In this document: positions 47,454-58,100 of the stretch, piece after piece
Numbering within the stretch: position 1 is the stretch's first letter
Layout: each line of letters opens with the position of its first letter
Assembly (NCBI GenBank): GCA_963965975.1
Contig: OZ014411.1
Coordinates: 19,744,446-19,808,445, forward strand
From: Xestospongia bergquistia
Taxonomy: Eukaryota > Porifera > Demospongiae > Haplosclerida > Petrosiidae
DNA: 64,000 nt
Reading direction: 5' to 3'
Translations under genes and position numbers: made by a program
Notes under the pieces: model-generated
Database searches by the model: none
Seen by the model: the letters and a program-made list of their open reading frames with translations, nothing else
What the model was told of the DNA's origin: nothing

Positions 47454-49856
47454 TCAATTACACAAATCTCTGTCTATCCAAACTTTCACTGTTCCAGGAA
47501 GTGCCATATGAAGTAATTGTACTATAGGTAAAGTAATGTTGCTGATGTCTAGACATTGTCTTTTGATTTTCATAAGTAGGTCACACTTTCCATCACCAGT
47601 GATCAGTACACTAATGATTCTTGCTTTAATAAGCTGTTTTATAGTTAAGGACACACGCTTTTTGATGGCAATAGGATATGTAGACAATAAGTTAATGAGA
47701 TGGATTGAGTCAGATATTGCTATTTCCTGTTCAATCATATCAGATGTAAAAATAGATGCTATATGACCATCTCCACCCACACCTAACATTACATAATCAA
47801 ATAATCCATCCACTTCCTGTGAAATATTAATCTGTGACTGTGTTCTTTCAGTCATACAGTTTTTTAACAATGGATGGATGTTCATATATGGTATAGGTAG
47901 AAGATTAAGGAGATGATTCATGAGATTATTAAAATTGCTTTCAACTGAAGTGGGTGTTACACATCTTTCATCTGTCTGCCATACATGAGTTTTAGTCCAA
48001 GGGAAAGAGTCTTTGTAGTTCAGAACTACTGCTTGATAAATACTCAATGGTGACATGCCTCCAGGAAAAGCTACATGATACACACCCCTCTCTTTAATAG
48101 ATTTAAGAGCAGTACGATATATATCATGTGACATATTTTGAGCCAATTCTGATCGTGATAACATGTATACTTGATGTCCAAATAAGTCTTCACTGGTAAA
48201 AGATGTTATGTCATTAGTAGAAATGTAGTGTACAAAATTATTGTCATTATCAAAGACTATTTCTTCATTTCTCCTTTGTCTATATTGTGTGTCCATGTGT
48301 TTGAAGGACAAGATCAAATCACTACCATTAACTGATAACTTCATGTTGTTCCACAAATCATTTGAATAAATTAATAGATTGCTTTGTTTTCCATCTAGTT
48401 CATGTAACAGAGGTGACCACACATGCCATGATTGAAGTGCATTTTTCAAAGGGATAAAATAACTTTCTTTTCCTTCAATCAAGTTTTTTATTATTGATGC
48501 ATATGCTTGTAATGGTTGTTGCTTATCAGGAATGAAAGCAGTCGTTTTGCAAGTACTGTCAAGTTGATGACTGAGAAAGTGGTACATATTGTAACCTTTT
48601 CCAAATGGTACCTCAATGGAATAATTTCTGTAATTACCAGTTTCTATATTAAAAACAATTGTATCTGTACATTGTCTTGTTTCATAAGGAAACCAAGACA
48701 ACAAGGACTGCTTAAAAACAACACGAGCATATGTTTCCTTTTTCCCAAGTGATTTGCCTGATATTAAAAAGATAGGTATCCCAAGCCATTGAGGAGATCG
48801 TACATTCATAAGTACAACAGCAAAAGTGGGTGTACAAGATCTTGTTTTTGTCTTATCCATATCTTGAAACAAGTGTGTTTGATAATCAGAGTATTGTCCT
48901 AATACAACATTGTTAACAAATGGAGGATACATTGTCTTCAAAGCTTCTAACTTTGCTTTGTTCAAATCAAAATTAGTTCCTGACTTTACAGAAGTGAAAT
49001 TTGTTAGATCTGCTATCAGTAGAGCCACTATTTCAGTTAGATGGTTCTGTAACATATCACGAACAACACCATACTGATCATAGTATGTTCTACCTTCCAC
49101 ACTCAAAATTTCACGAGCAACAACTTCAATGTGACTAATATACTTAGCATTCCATATTGGATTAAGTTTATTCAAATTATTCAAACGGAAATCTAAGATC
49201 TGACTTACACCTGGTTTGTGAAGATAATGATCTATGATAAAAAGTTCATTGCTATTTAAATATTTCTGTAGATGACCTGCTAATGTTTGTGCCGATTGAA
49301 GATCTTTGCCAAATGGTCTTTCAACTGCAACTCTCAATATGGTATTATTAGATGATGGTCTAGCATAATGGTCAATATTTTGAGCAATTGCTGTATAAGC
49401 AAAAGGTGGAACAGACAAATAAAATATGCGCACTGCTTCATACAAACTTTCTTCAATCAGTCGAGAATTAATGAAGTGATGTAATTCCTCATAATCTTGT
49501 TCAACTTTTAGACTACATGGTGTCACAATTGAAGCTATTTTACGATTGAGTTCAGTACAGTTTTCATTAAAGTCCTTTATTGTCTCACAAGAAAGATGCT
49601 TAAAGTAATGCTTTAAATTATCTACAGTTGTTTGTGTTGGTTCACGACTAGCAGCATATATGTGAAGTAGAGACGTGTCAACTAAGTTCCTGAAGATCAA
49701 TTCTTGTACTGAAGGCCATATCTTTCTCTTTGCTAAGTCACCATTAGCTCCCATAATAATCAGAGTAGTAGCTCCTTTGTTGGATGACCTATCACTTGCA
49801 TTTAATTTTTCAACAAGTTGAAAACATGATATTATAATAAATAAGATTGATTTCAT
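47454..49856 (-). CDS. H6PD: Hexose-6-phosphate dehydrogenase / 6-phosphogluconolactonase fusion (ER lumen)
   Basis: An intronless 800-residue reading frame. An N-terminal hydrophobic stretch (MKSILFIIISCF) looks like a signal peptide. Then comes a glucose-6-phosphate dehydrogenase domain with the NADP-binding GANGDLAKRKIWP (about 36-48), ERPFGKD (about 179-185) and the catalytic IDHYLHK (about 208-214). The last 250 residues form a 6-phosphogluconolactonase domain with PGGMSPLSIY, WQTDERCV and GVGGDGHIASIF. This order and length match animal H6PD, which makes luminal NADPH for 11-beta-HSD-type reductases; that role is known for vertebrates and inferred here. No KDEL-type tail is visible (ends DRDLCN). 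The start is the first ATG before the signal peptide, 76 bp from the divergent gene. Confidence 0.93.
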   Translation of the reverse strand: MKSILFIIISCFQLVEKLNASDRSSNKGATTLIIMGANGDLAKRKIWPSVQELIFRNLVDTSLLHIYAASREPTQTTVDNLKHYFKHLSCETIKDFNENCTELNRKIASIVTPCSLKVEQDYEELHHFINSRLIEESLYEAVRIFYLSVPPFAYTAIAQNIDHYARPSSNNTILRVAVERPFGKDLQSAQTLAGHLQKYLNSNELFIIDHYLHKPGVSQILDFRLNNLNKLNPIWNAKYISHIEVVAREILSVEGRTYYDQYGVVRDMLQNHLTEIVALLIADLTNFTSVKSGTNFDLNKAKLEALKTMYPPFVNNVVLGQYSDYQTHLFQDMDKTKTRSCTPTFAVVLMNVRSPQWLGIPIFLISGKSLGKKETYARVVFKQSLLSWFPYETRQCTDTIVFNIETGNYRNYSIEVPFGKGYNMYHFLSHQLDSTCKTTAFIPDKQQPLQAYASIIKNLIEGKESYFIPLKNALQSWHVWSPLLHELDGKQSNLLIYSNDLWNNMKLSVNGSDLILSFKHMDTQYRQRRNEEIVFDNDNNFVHYISTNDITSFTSEDLFGHQVYMLSRSELAQNMSHDIYRTALKSIKERGVYHVAFPGGMSPLSIYQAVVLNYKDSFPWTKTHVWQTDERCVTPTSVESNFNNLMNHLLNLLPIPYMNIHPLLKNCMTERTQSQINISQEVDGLFDYVMLGVGGDGHIASIFTSDMIEQEIAISDSIHLINLLSTYPIAIKKRVSLTIKQLIKARIISVLITGDGKCDLLMKIKRQCLDISNITLPIVQLLHMALPGTVKVWIDRDLCN

Positions 49857-49932
49857 TTTCGTAGCAGCACCGTTTATTTCCGCATTATTTCCGCATACTA
49901 TTCAGCCACACCCCTTGTTTGCAACGAAATGG
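49857..49932. promoter_or_regulatory. Bidirectional promoter candidate, H6PD / membrane protein
   Basis: Only 76 bp separate the start codons of the minus-strand H6PD-type gene and the plus-strand membrane protein gene. The spacer is more GC-rich than its surroundings, contains CGTTTATTTCCGCATTATTT and no TATA box. An out-of-frame ATG at 49929 precedes the plus-strand start and would give an 18-codon upstream frame. Confidence 0.5.
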
Positions 49933-50707
49933 ATGCTTCCTTCACCAAACGAACTTGTATTAGATGGCATCAGGACAACTAATCTAATAGTTTTTATTGT
50001 TATTATTGTTATAGCTTGTTTATCAGTTGCTGTCGTTTGTATTACTCTTGGATACGCCTTCTTTTTAACAAGAACCAACAGGTAATATATATATATGTGC
50101 ACTTAATCTGTCCAGAGTGAATGAGTGGTCTAGAGTGGTAATATTTTCTCAAATAGGATTAAAACATTTTGTCCAACTATGTGTGATTGGATTTACTAAT
50201 TCTTACATACTTTTAGCCTCACCATGTCCAAGCAGAAAAAAACTATGAAATATTCTTTTTCATCTAATAATAACAAAGACTCAACAGCTATAACTAAAAG
50301 TCAAGTGACATTACGATATATAGACAGCCACAAAAATATTAGAGATAAGTCCTTAAAATTGGGAGCACAGTTATCAACAGAGACAACATATGAAGATAAT
50401 AACTATGATGATGAAACTAATCTAGTTTGGGGAGATGATGAAATTGATACATCAAACATAGATCATACCAATGACAGCAGGTGAGTCAAAGATACTTTGT
50501 TACTATCAACCAATAATATTACACATAAAAAGCTTTTAAAATAAACATAATATTCATCAACTATATGTACTGATAAATTATGATTTTGTTAAATCATTAT
50601 TTTATTTCAAATGTAGCACTGATAACAATAACAAATCATTACCACCAACTTACATTTATCCACAACATCTGTTTAATGATCATATTACAGCAATTGTGAA
50701 GGAATAG
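49933..50707 (+). CDS. Small single-pass membrane protein, function unknown
   Basis: Three exons (49933-50081, 50217-50480, 50617-50707) join in phase 2 at both introns and give 167 residues. A short N-terminal part (MLPSPNELVLDGIRTTN) precedes a strong transmembrane helix of about 30 residues (LIVFIVIIVIACLSVAVVCI, then TLGYAFFL), followed by TRTN and a hydrophilic tail with Lys/Ser-rich and acidic parts (NLVWGDDEIDTSNID). The end, SLPPTYIYPQHLF, contains a PPTY motif that could bind WW domains. Positive residues after the helix favour an internal C-terminus. No family recognised. An alternative start at 49929 is in another frame and hits a stop quickly. Confidence 0.65.
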
Positions 50708-51285
50708 TCTATGTATTTTCATATTACTAATATTTCTGGTTTATTTTTCTTTATAACTTGATTATTTTCAACTTTTGTTAATTTATAAACTTTTGGTTAA
50801 GATTTTTATAATAGACATAAATAACAATAAGTTGACATTGATTACTAATTGCAAAAAATTTAAAAAACAAAGAAAAATACATAATAAAATTATTGGTACA
50901 TTAAGAAGTGTAAAGACAATAACAGATTGTCCACTCATCTTTTCACAATACCTACATAATGTAGAAAGAACAATACACACATTAATGTACAAATTAAATG
51001 AACACCAGTTACAATTAGTCAATCCATTAACAGATAATTCAATCATTATTTCACTAGTTATTTTAAAAACAAAGACAAATCTACATACAGAGGAAGCCAG
51101 CTAAAAGAAACATCATAGCAACCAAGGTAATAGCAGGGATAGTGTCATCATAATAGAGAGATGACACCAGATACATATACTAATATTAACTAGATATAGG
51201 AAAATGCATATCCCACTGTGGACTATGGATTATAATACTCTTAACACTTAAATGTATAATTCTATGAATATAATATCTAACTCAC
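50708..51285. other. Intergenic / 3' region, candidate last exon of the TRIM-like gene
   Basis: The final exon of the minus-strand RING/FN3 gene should lie here, since the exon at 51286 ends at a donor in phase 1. On the minus strand near 51080-51200 there are acceptors leading to short hydrophobic tails, but the in-phase choices give different endings and I cannot pick one. Opposed frames at 50775-51104 look like chance. Confidence 0.35.
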
Positions 51286-54200
51286 TAGGAATGATAGAAC
51301 ATTTGTGTGTGTCACTCCATGGTCCTTCACCAACAGCATTACGACATTGTACACGAAAGTAATATGTTGCACCAGTAACAATACCAGAATATGAAAACTG
51401 ACTATCTTGGCCACAGTAGATTTCTTCAAATGCATATCCTTTACAAAACCTTCCAATATTGATAGCATGATTATTGGATGTCTCTGTAGGCTCATCAGAC
51501 AGTGTTGAATTACTACTACTTGCATCTGTGGTTTGAGAACTCATTTGTGTATGAAGCTGTGGTGGTGGTGGTGGTTGAGAAACCTGTTGTTGTCTGTTTG
51601 GTCTGGGTGTGTCTTCATTGTCGCTTAACATGCCACTTAAATTAGAACCAGACATAGGATCGTGCTCTGAGTCACTTGGACTCTGAATATCTCTTGTATT
51701 AACTTTACTAGCTCCATCTTTTGTCAAAAGAGGAGGTAAACTCAAAAGTGCACCAGATGCTCTAGCAGCTGGAGTAGTTTGAGCTAACCTCACTGACTGT
51801 GGCAATACTGGTGTTTTCTGTAGTACCTGCCCTTGAGGAGTATTTGAGTTGGAGGTTTTCAGTTTTTCTTTATGGTCTTCCAACTTACCATTGGAGTCTT
51901 TCATATCAGGTGTTTGCATTGTAATTAAGGAGACATTGTGACTACTGCTGGTACGTAATGAGGCAGGTATTGATGGAAGATTACAACTTTTAATGTCACT
52001 AGATTGTGAGGTACAGTCACTACTCCCATCTTGATGGTAACCACTGTCTTGAGAGAGGCCAGGAGAATTGGCGCCAATATTCAAAAACCGTTTCTTAAAA
52101 TTAACAAGCTTATCCTTTTTGAATTTGAATGGTACATCAGCATAGCATTGAAGAGAGAATATAAGTGTTCGATCAGCTGTTACTTCTGCATTTTGGTCAG
52201 GTAACTCCCACCGTAAAACAATTGATGTAGAATGAACTGAGATGTTAGAGATGACAACTTTTCCTGGTAGCTGTAACACTGCTCCATGTTGATTTAATAC
52301 TTGCTGTAATTTTGATGTCAATTCACTTTTTGGACGAAGGCCAACAGGTAGAAGTTGCATGTTGCTTTTTTGAGTATTATCTTCATTGTGAGGAGATGGT
52401 GTAAATGAAGCTGTTTGTTTCAATACATTGTCTAAGACATTATCCATGTGTTTACGAGTGAGAAGAGCAGATATAGGATTGATCTCCAAGAGTCTCGTAA
52501 CTGTGATGAAAGAAATCATGATTTTAATGATACACTTAATCTATTTTGTATAGTGACATGTGATGTTATTACCAATAAACACAAATAGTTTAACAATAGT
52601 CTTTGATGTGGTATTGTTCAGTTATATATAAAGTAGAGATAATTTACCTTCTTCTTTAGCAGCAATAGTCCTTGAGAGAGCAGCAGCTACTTCCATTCTT
52701 TGTTCTTGTAGTATTTGCTCTCTTAGTTCCACTTGTTTATCTAAGAGACATAACAGTACAGCTTCTCGATGCTCCAATGCAGCTATTAGCTCATTACGTG
52801 TGTCTATGAAACAAAAGTATACTTGTAATAACTAGTTGGTGATAGAGTGGTTAAGCACTTGCTTCTAATTTTACATAGTGGTGAGAAGGGGGCTGAGGAG
52901 GATGAAGCCCCTAATGTTTTTATACAGGAGCAGAGCCACCATCACTTGTACATATGTTTAATTGTATAAGCTAACACACATCAACTGTAACATTTCCTTT
53001 TGATCACTTCCTATCATGTAGTTAGCTCCCTTCCCTCCTTTCTCAATATTTATGGGTCACCTATGTTCTATATGTACATGTAAATTTCAGAGTTAATGTT
53101 TATTTGTATGTTGTATTACTAATTGTAAAACTACCATATGTCTACAGAATTGATAAAGGACAATTGTATGTGACGAACAACACAAAAAGGCCGACATAGA
53201 ATAATCCTTACCTATGAAATGTTTCTCTAATTTATCTTGTGACTCCATTGCTTTATTACGAATCTCCTGTTTCATTTTCGATTGAGATTGAGCTAGTTCA
53301 TATAAAGATCCCTCTAGTTTTTTCATGTCATCCAGTTTTGTAGAGAGAGAATTACGATATGCTGTAGCAGAATTGTTCAATAGCTGATAGTTATGAAATT
53401 TATGTTGTCCATAAAATTTACATAAAACACACATAGGAAGACGCTCTGTTTCACAATAAAGCACACAGCTCTGACCTGGATGTTTCTTACAAGTTGGTTG
53501 TGGTCGGGGCTTAAGCGTTATAGATACTGGCTTGTGTTTGGAACGAACTTTAGAACCAGTATGTTGTTGAAGGTTACATGATTCACAATACGATGCTGAG
53601 CATTCACTACAGTACATTACAGCAGAGTTCTTTTCACACTCTGCACATCGATCTAGCTTGGAATTGCTGATAACTGATGCAAAATCTTCACTTCCAATGA
53701 GATCTAAAATGGCTTCATTTTTAACAAAATCTTCTGGTCTACTTTGAGGCTCAATAGGAGTACATATACCACAGACACCGCATTTTAAAGATGGTGGATC
53801 ATTCCGTAATGCACGTTCAAGACAGTTACTACAGAAGGAGTGTCCACAAAGCAATAGAAATGGTAAATGAACAAAATTGCTAAATTGAGAGTTACATGAC
53901 GGACAGAGAGTAGCTATTAGCTTATCTCCCTGATAACCTTGTACTTTCAATAAATATGACATGCCTTCATCTAAGCTGTCTGTCTCACATGGGTTAGGGT
54001 CAGTAATTGAGTTTTGGTGTTGACTCATATGGCGACGAAAAGAGTTGGATGGATCTGAACTAATACGACTTGTTTGGGAAATAGTTTTTAACCCATCTCC
54101 TTTACCATAAGAGGTAGTTAACCTGAATGAGCTACGTGAGCCAGGACGAGAGAAATGTATAGCTCGAGGATGTGCACCTATTATAAAAAGACATAATTAT

Positions 54201-54965
54201 ATAACACTCACTAAATGCACAAAGAATTAACATATTAATTTCTTTTAATAGTTCAGGCAGATAAAACTATGTCAATAAATGAAAACTACAATGTATTCTC
54301 TTGATAATAAAATCCATTAATTCTTATACCACAGAGTCATAAATATAAGGCTGTTTTTTACTTTTTTAATGAACATTGTGAATCCACACTATATAACATA
54401 GATATTACACTGAAGTAAATATCTAATTGTAATAATCTTTATAATTATAATCTCATGCACCTTGGATAAATCCAGCCTTCCCACTATATCTTGATAGTGG
54501 TCTCTTTGATCTTTGGCTTGCGGGACGTGAGTGACCTTTAGGAGAGGTACTGCTGCCACTAGATCGTCTACCATATGTAGAATTTAAGATTTGACTGTTT
54601 TCTAAGGAGTCCATAGGCCCAGAAACTGGAGCTACTTCAATTGCTATAAAGAAGTGGACAAAAGATATTTTTGTTTCTAGAAAGCAAGGATTTATACTAG
54701 CCTCATACCCAGGCTTTTGCAATAGAAAAGAAAGCCTGGGTACGAGGCTAGGAGTTATACCTAACATTTCAAGTAAAGATATAGATATTATATTTTAAAA
54801 TGATTTACTGTAACCAAACAATCTTTGTTAAAGTACACGTAACCAGGTGTCTACTCTAGACAATATTTCTACGAAAGCTTTATAAATTTATTTTATTGCT
54901 GTTATCATTTTTGTTGTTTTCTTACCGGTTTTACTAGGGGCTACTTTAGAGGTACGACCTCCCAT
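51286..54965 (-). CDS. TRIM-like protein: RING, two B-boxes, coiled coil, FN3
   Basis: Five exons with joining phases (54926-54965, 54461-54643, 53212-54177, 52648-52803, 51286-52500) give about 853 residues; the last exon is missing. After a Ser/Arg-rich N-terminus comes a RING (CPSCNSQF, then CGHSFCSNCL and CGVCG; about 167-212), B-box 1 (CAECEKNSAVMYCSEC), B-box 2 (CKKHPGQSCVLYC, then HKFH), a coiled coil (LIAALEHREAVLLCLLDKQV) and an FN3 domain. This is the TRIM layout of class I (COS-FN3) proteins such as MID1 and TRIM9, which are E3 ubiquitin ligases often bound to microtubules. The FN3 domain is split by a Ser/Thr/Pro-rich insert of roughly 200 residues. No SPRY domain was seen. It is divergent from the NADH dehydrogenase gene, 215 bp away. 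Confidence 0.85.
54697..54751. repeat. 21-bp inverted repeat (hairpin) in the first TRIM-like intron
   Basis: CTAGCCTCATACCCAGGCTTT at 54697-54717 faces its complement at 54731-54751 with one mismatch (A/G) and a 13-bp loop. It resembles the end of a MITE or SINE-like hairpin. Confidence 0.75.
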
Positions 54966-55180
54966 TTTTATCAGCTTCACAGTCTCCTGATCAGAGCTTT
55001 ATGAAAGAATTGGAGTGCCTTGCTGAGCAGCAGTGGATTGGGTGTCATGGATACAGAGCAAAATAAAACATTGCCTTTCATGATTATGATTAGGTAGCAA
55101 TGAATGCTATTGATAAAACCACATGTAATTAATACAAATCAACAAAGATATGCATTAATTAGAATTAAAAAAGACGAACC
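54966..55180. promoter_or_regulatory. Divergent promoter region, TRIM-like / NADH dehydrogenase
   Basis: 215 bp separate the two start codons. No TATA box at a convincing position and no other motif recognised. Confidence 0.45.
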
Positions 55181-58100
55181 ATGAACATGAACTTACGTCT
55201 TCTTTCCCCATTTCGTCGCTTTTTTCGCCGTAGAGTTGTATACTATAACGAAGCAATACAACTGACTGGAGTTCGTTTTGCTAGCTCTCACAAGAAAGGA
55301 ACCAGAAGTAGAAGGTTTCTAAAGAGGACTTTTGGTACGATACTTGCCGTCACTGTAGGTTACTACACGTATAAATTTCTTGAGAGAGCCACGAGGCCAA
55401 CGTTTCCCAATGAGCCGAAGAAAAGAGTCGTAATTTTAGGTACTGGTTGGGGAGCCATGAGTGTACTCAATCACTTGAATCCAGGCCAATTTGAAATAAC
55501 AATTGTATCACCACGAAACTATTTTCTCTTCACTCCTATTTTACCAAGTGTCACAGTGGGCACAGTGGAATCACGAAGCATTGTAGAACCTATACGCAAA
55601 CTCATTCTTAAGAACCACAAAGGTCATAATGTACAATATTATGAAGCAGAATGCATTGACGTGTTACCAGATACCAAGCAAGTTCATTGCAAGGATATGT
55701 CTGGTATACAAGGTCTATTGTGTGATTTTAAATTAGATTACGATATCCTTATTACTGCTATTGGTGCTAACAATAACACCTTTAATGTTCCTGGTGTTGA
55801 AGAACATTGTTATTTCTTAAAAGAAATAGAAGATGCTAGAACAATTCGAGATGCTCTAATTGATTACGTGGAATCTGCATCATATCCCGGGCAACCTCTA
55901 GATGAAGTCAAACGACTTTTACATTTTGTTATTGTTGGTGGTGGACCAACTGGTGTTGAATTTGCTTCAGAGTTGAGGGATTTCTTGCATGAAGATGTTC
56001 CTAGTATTTATGATCAAATACTTCTAGATCATTTCCAGGTAATGGCAACTTTATGTATTCCATAATAACATTGTTATTACAATTATACTATATTGTTTGT
56101 TATAGTAGTCTATATTTAATTAATAGACAGTAATTGATATACTGTGTCATTACATTGAATGACATTGTTATTACAATTATACTATATTGTATTGTTTGTT
56201 ATAGTAGTCTATATTTAATTAATAGACAGTAATTGATATACTGTGTCATTACATTGAATGACATTGTTATTACAATTATAATGTACTAAATTCTTTGTTG
56301 TGGTGTAGAGTCTAATTAATTTAAAATAATTGGTATATTGTTATTATATTATTTATTTGTTAACAAAGGTTTTGTTATTTATAGGTGACTCTAATTCAAA
56401 GTGGAGATCATGTTCTTAATAATTATGATAAACAGATAAGTGATTTTACTGAAAGAAACTTTCGCAAAAGAGACTACAATATTAACGTTGTTACTGAAAC
56501 AAGGTAATTAAGTACATTATAATTTTTATAATAATGTTAAATAGTTTAAATCAATCTATTACATTGTTAGACATCAATAAATCATATATAATCTATAAAT
56601 AATTTTATTGATGTGCTAAATAACATAACTATATTAGCTAAAGGAAGAAGAATGTATTATGAATACAACAAACTGTTTGTAAAAGAAATTAAGAGATGAT
56701 GACATAGTTACATTGACCATTTCAAAACAACACTGAGATGGGCTGGGATGGGAAGATGATATATCCATATATGGTAATGTGTAATATCTTTGAAGCAATA
56801 TTAGATTGTATTTAATGGGATGATAATCTAGTCCAAATCACTTACCTATTTAATACACTGGTATTCTCTGAACTGGAAGCAATTATACTCTGTCCAAGTT
56901 GAGAAGAGCCACCCAGACATGTAAATAACTTTGCTGTTTTACATGCTATTCACATGGAACTTGCACAATCGATTCAGCTTGCAAATGCACATTTTATATA
57001 CAAAATTTGACTCTCTAGTGCTACGAGAAAGTAGCAAACTAGAAAACTCAACAAAGAAAGAAGACTGATAATGCCCGATAGAGGTAGTAGATTTTTTGTC
57101 TGATGACTTCACGATCAAAATCATCAACTAACAGGCATTGTTTCAGATATGTTGAGTCTGTTTACACCTGTTGAGTTCTTCGAACATTCATAGACACTCG
57201 CAACAACTTCCTTTGTATGTGATCTCAGTCTCTTTCTCTTAGGTATCTTCACGAACACGAGAGAAAACGTGGTCTGTTCGCATGATATACACGTGAACAA
57301 ACAATGAACAAACTTAAAATGTACTTCAGCGCTAATTGTATTTAATAGGAGAGGAAATTCCTCACCTTACATTCCATGCATAAAACACCTTTTTTTTAAT
57401 GAAGGGCTCTTCTCAACTTGGACAGAGTTTAGTAATAGGATTACTATAGACACATTGTTGTCAATACTTATAAACACAAAATATTCTTTTATTTCAGAGT
57501 TGTTGGTGTTGGCGCAAAAGATGTAACTCTTTTTCATAAGACAACAGGTGAAAAAGAAACAATTCCTTGTGGAATGTGTGTGTGGTCAACTGGACTAGCT
57601 CCTCGAGAACTAACACGAAAAATGATGATGAAAATACAGAATAAAAAAAAAGGGTATGCTCTTACATTGTCATGTATATACATTGTTAGTATTGTGACTG
57701 TTTTTATTGCTTGGCACACAGTCTACCAAGCAGTCCAATAATTGTGTTTATGTTTATATAATATGTGTACATTTTTCATTGTCTAGTTCTATTGCTGTAA
57801 TTTAGTGTTGTTCTGATATCTAGTATTAGTTCTAGTACTCAGTTAAATATATATTACAGTATTAGATCTAGTACCTTGTACTAAAATAATTCTAGTACAC
57901 TATGAAATGTAATATTTTTACTATTAAAAAGTACTAAACTTTGTTTTAGTTCTAGTACCTATACACTATAGCATTACAATCACTTATCCTTAACTATGTG
58001 ACTGATCCCCCAGAAAATTAATCTTAATTATATCATTATGCCTTTATAGAATGTTGCTGATTCTCTCTCACAAATGATATAAAGACTAACCCTTAAGGAA

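Noticed and set aside
50775-51104. 109-codon plus-strand frame
   Set aside because: Lys/Ile/Leu/Asn-rich, no domain, no splice context, and overlaps the likely 3' end of the opposite gene.
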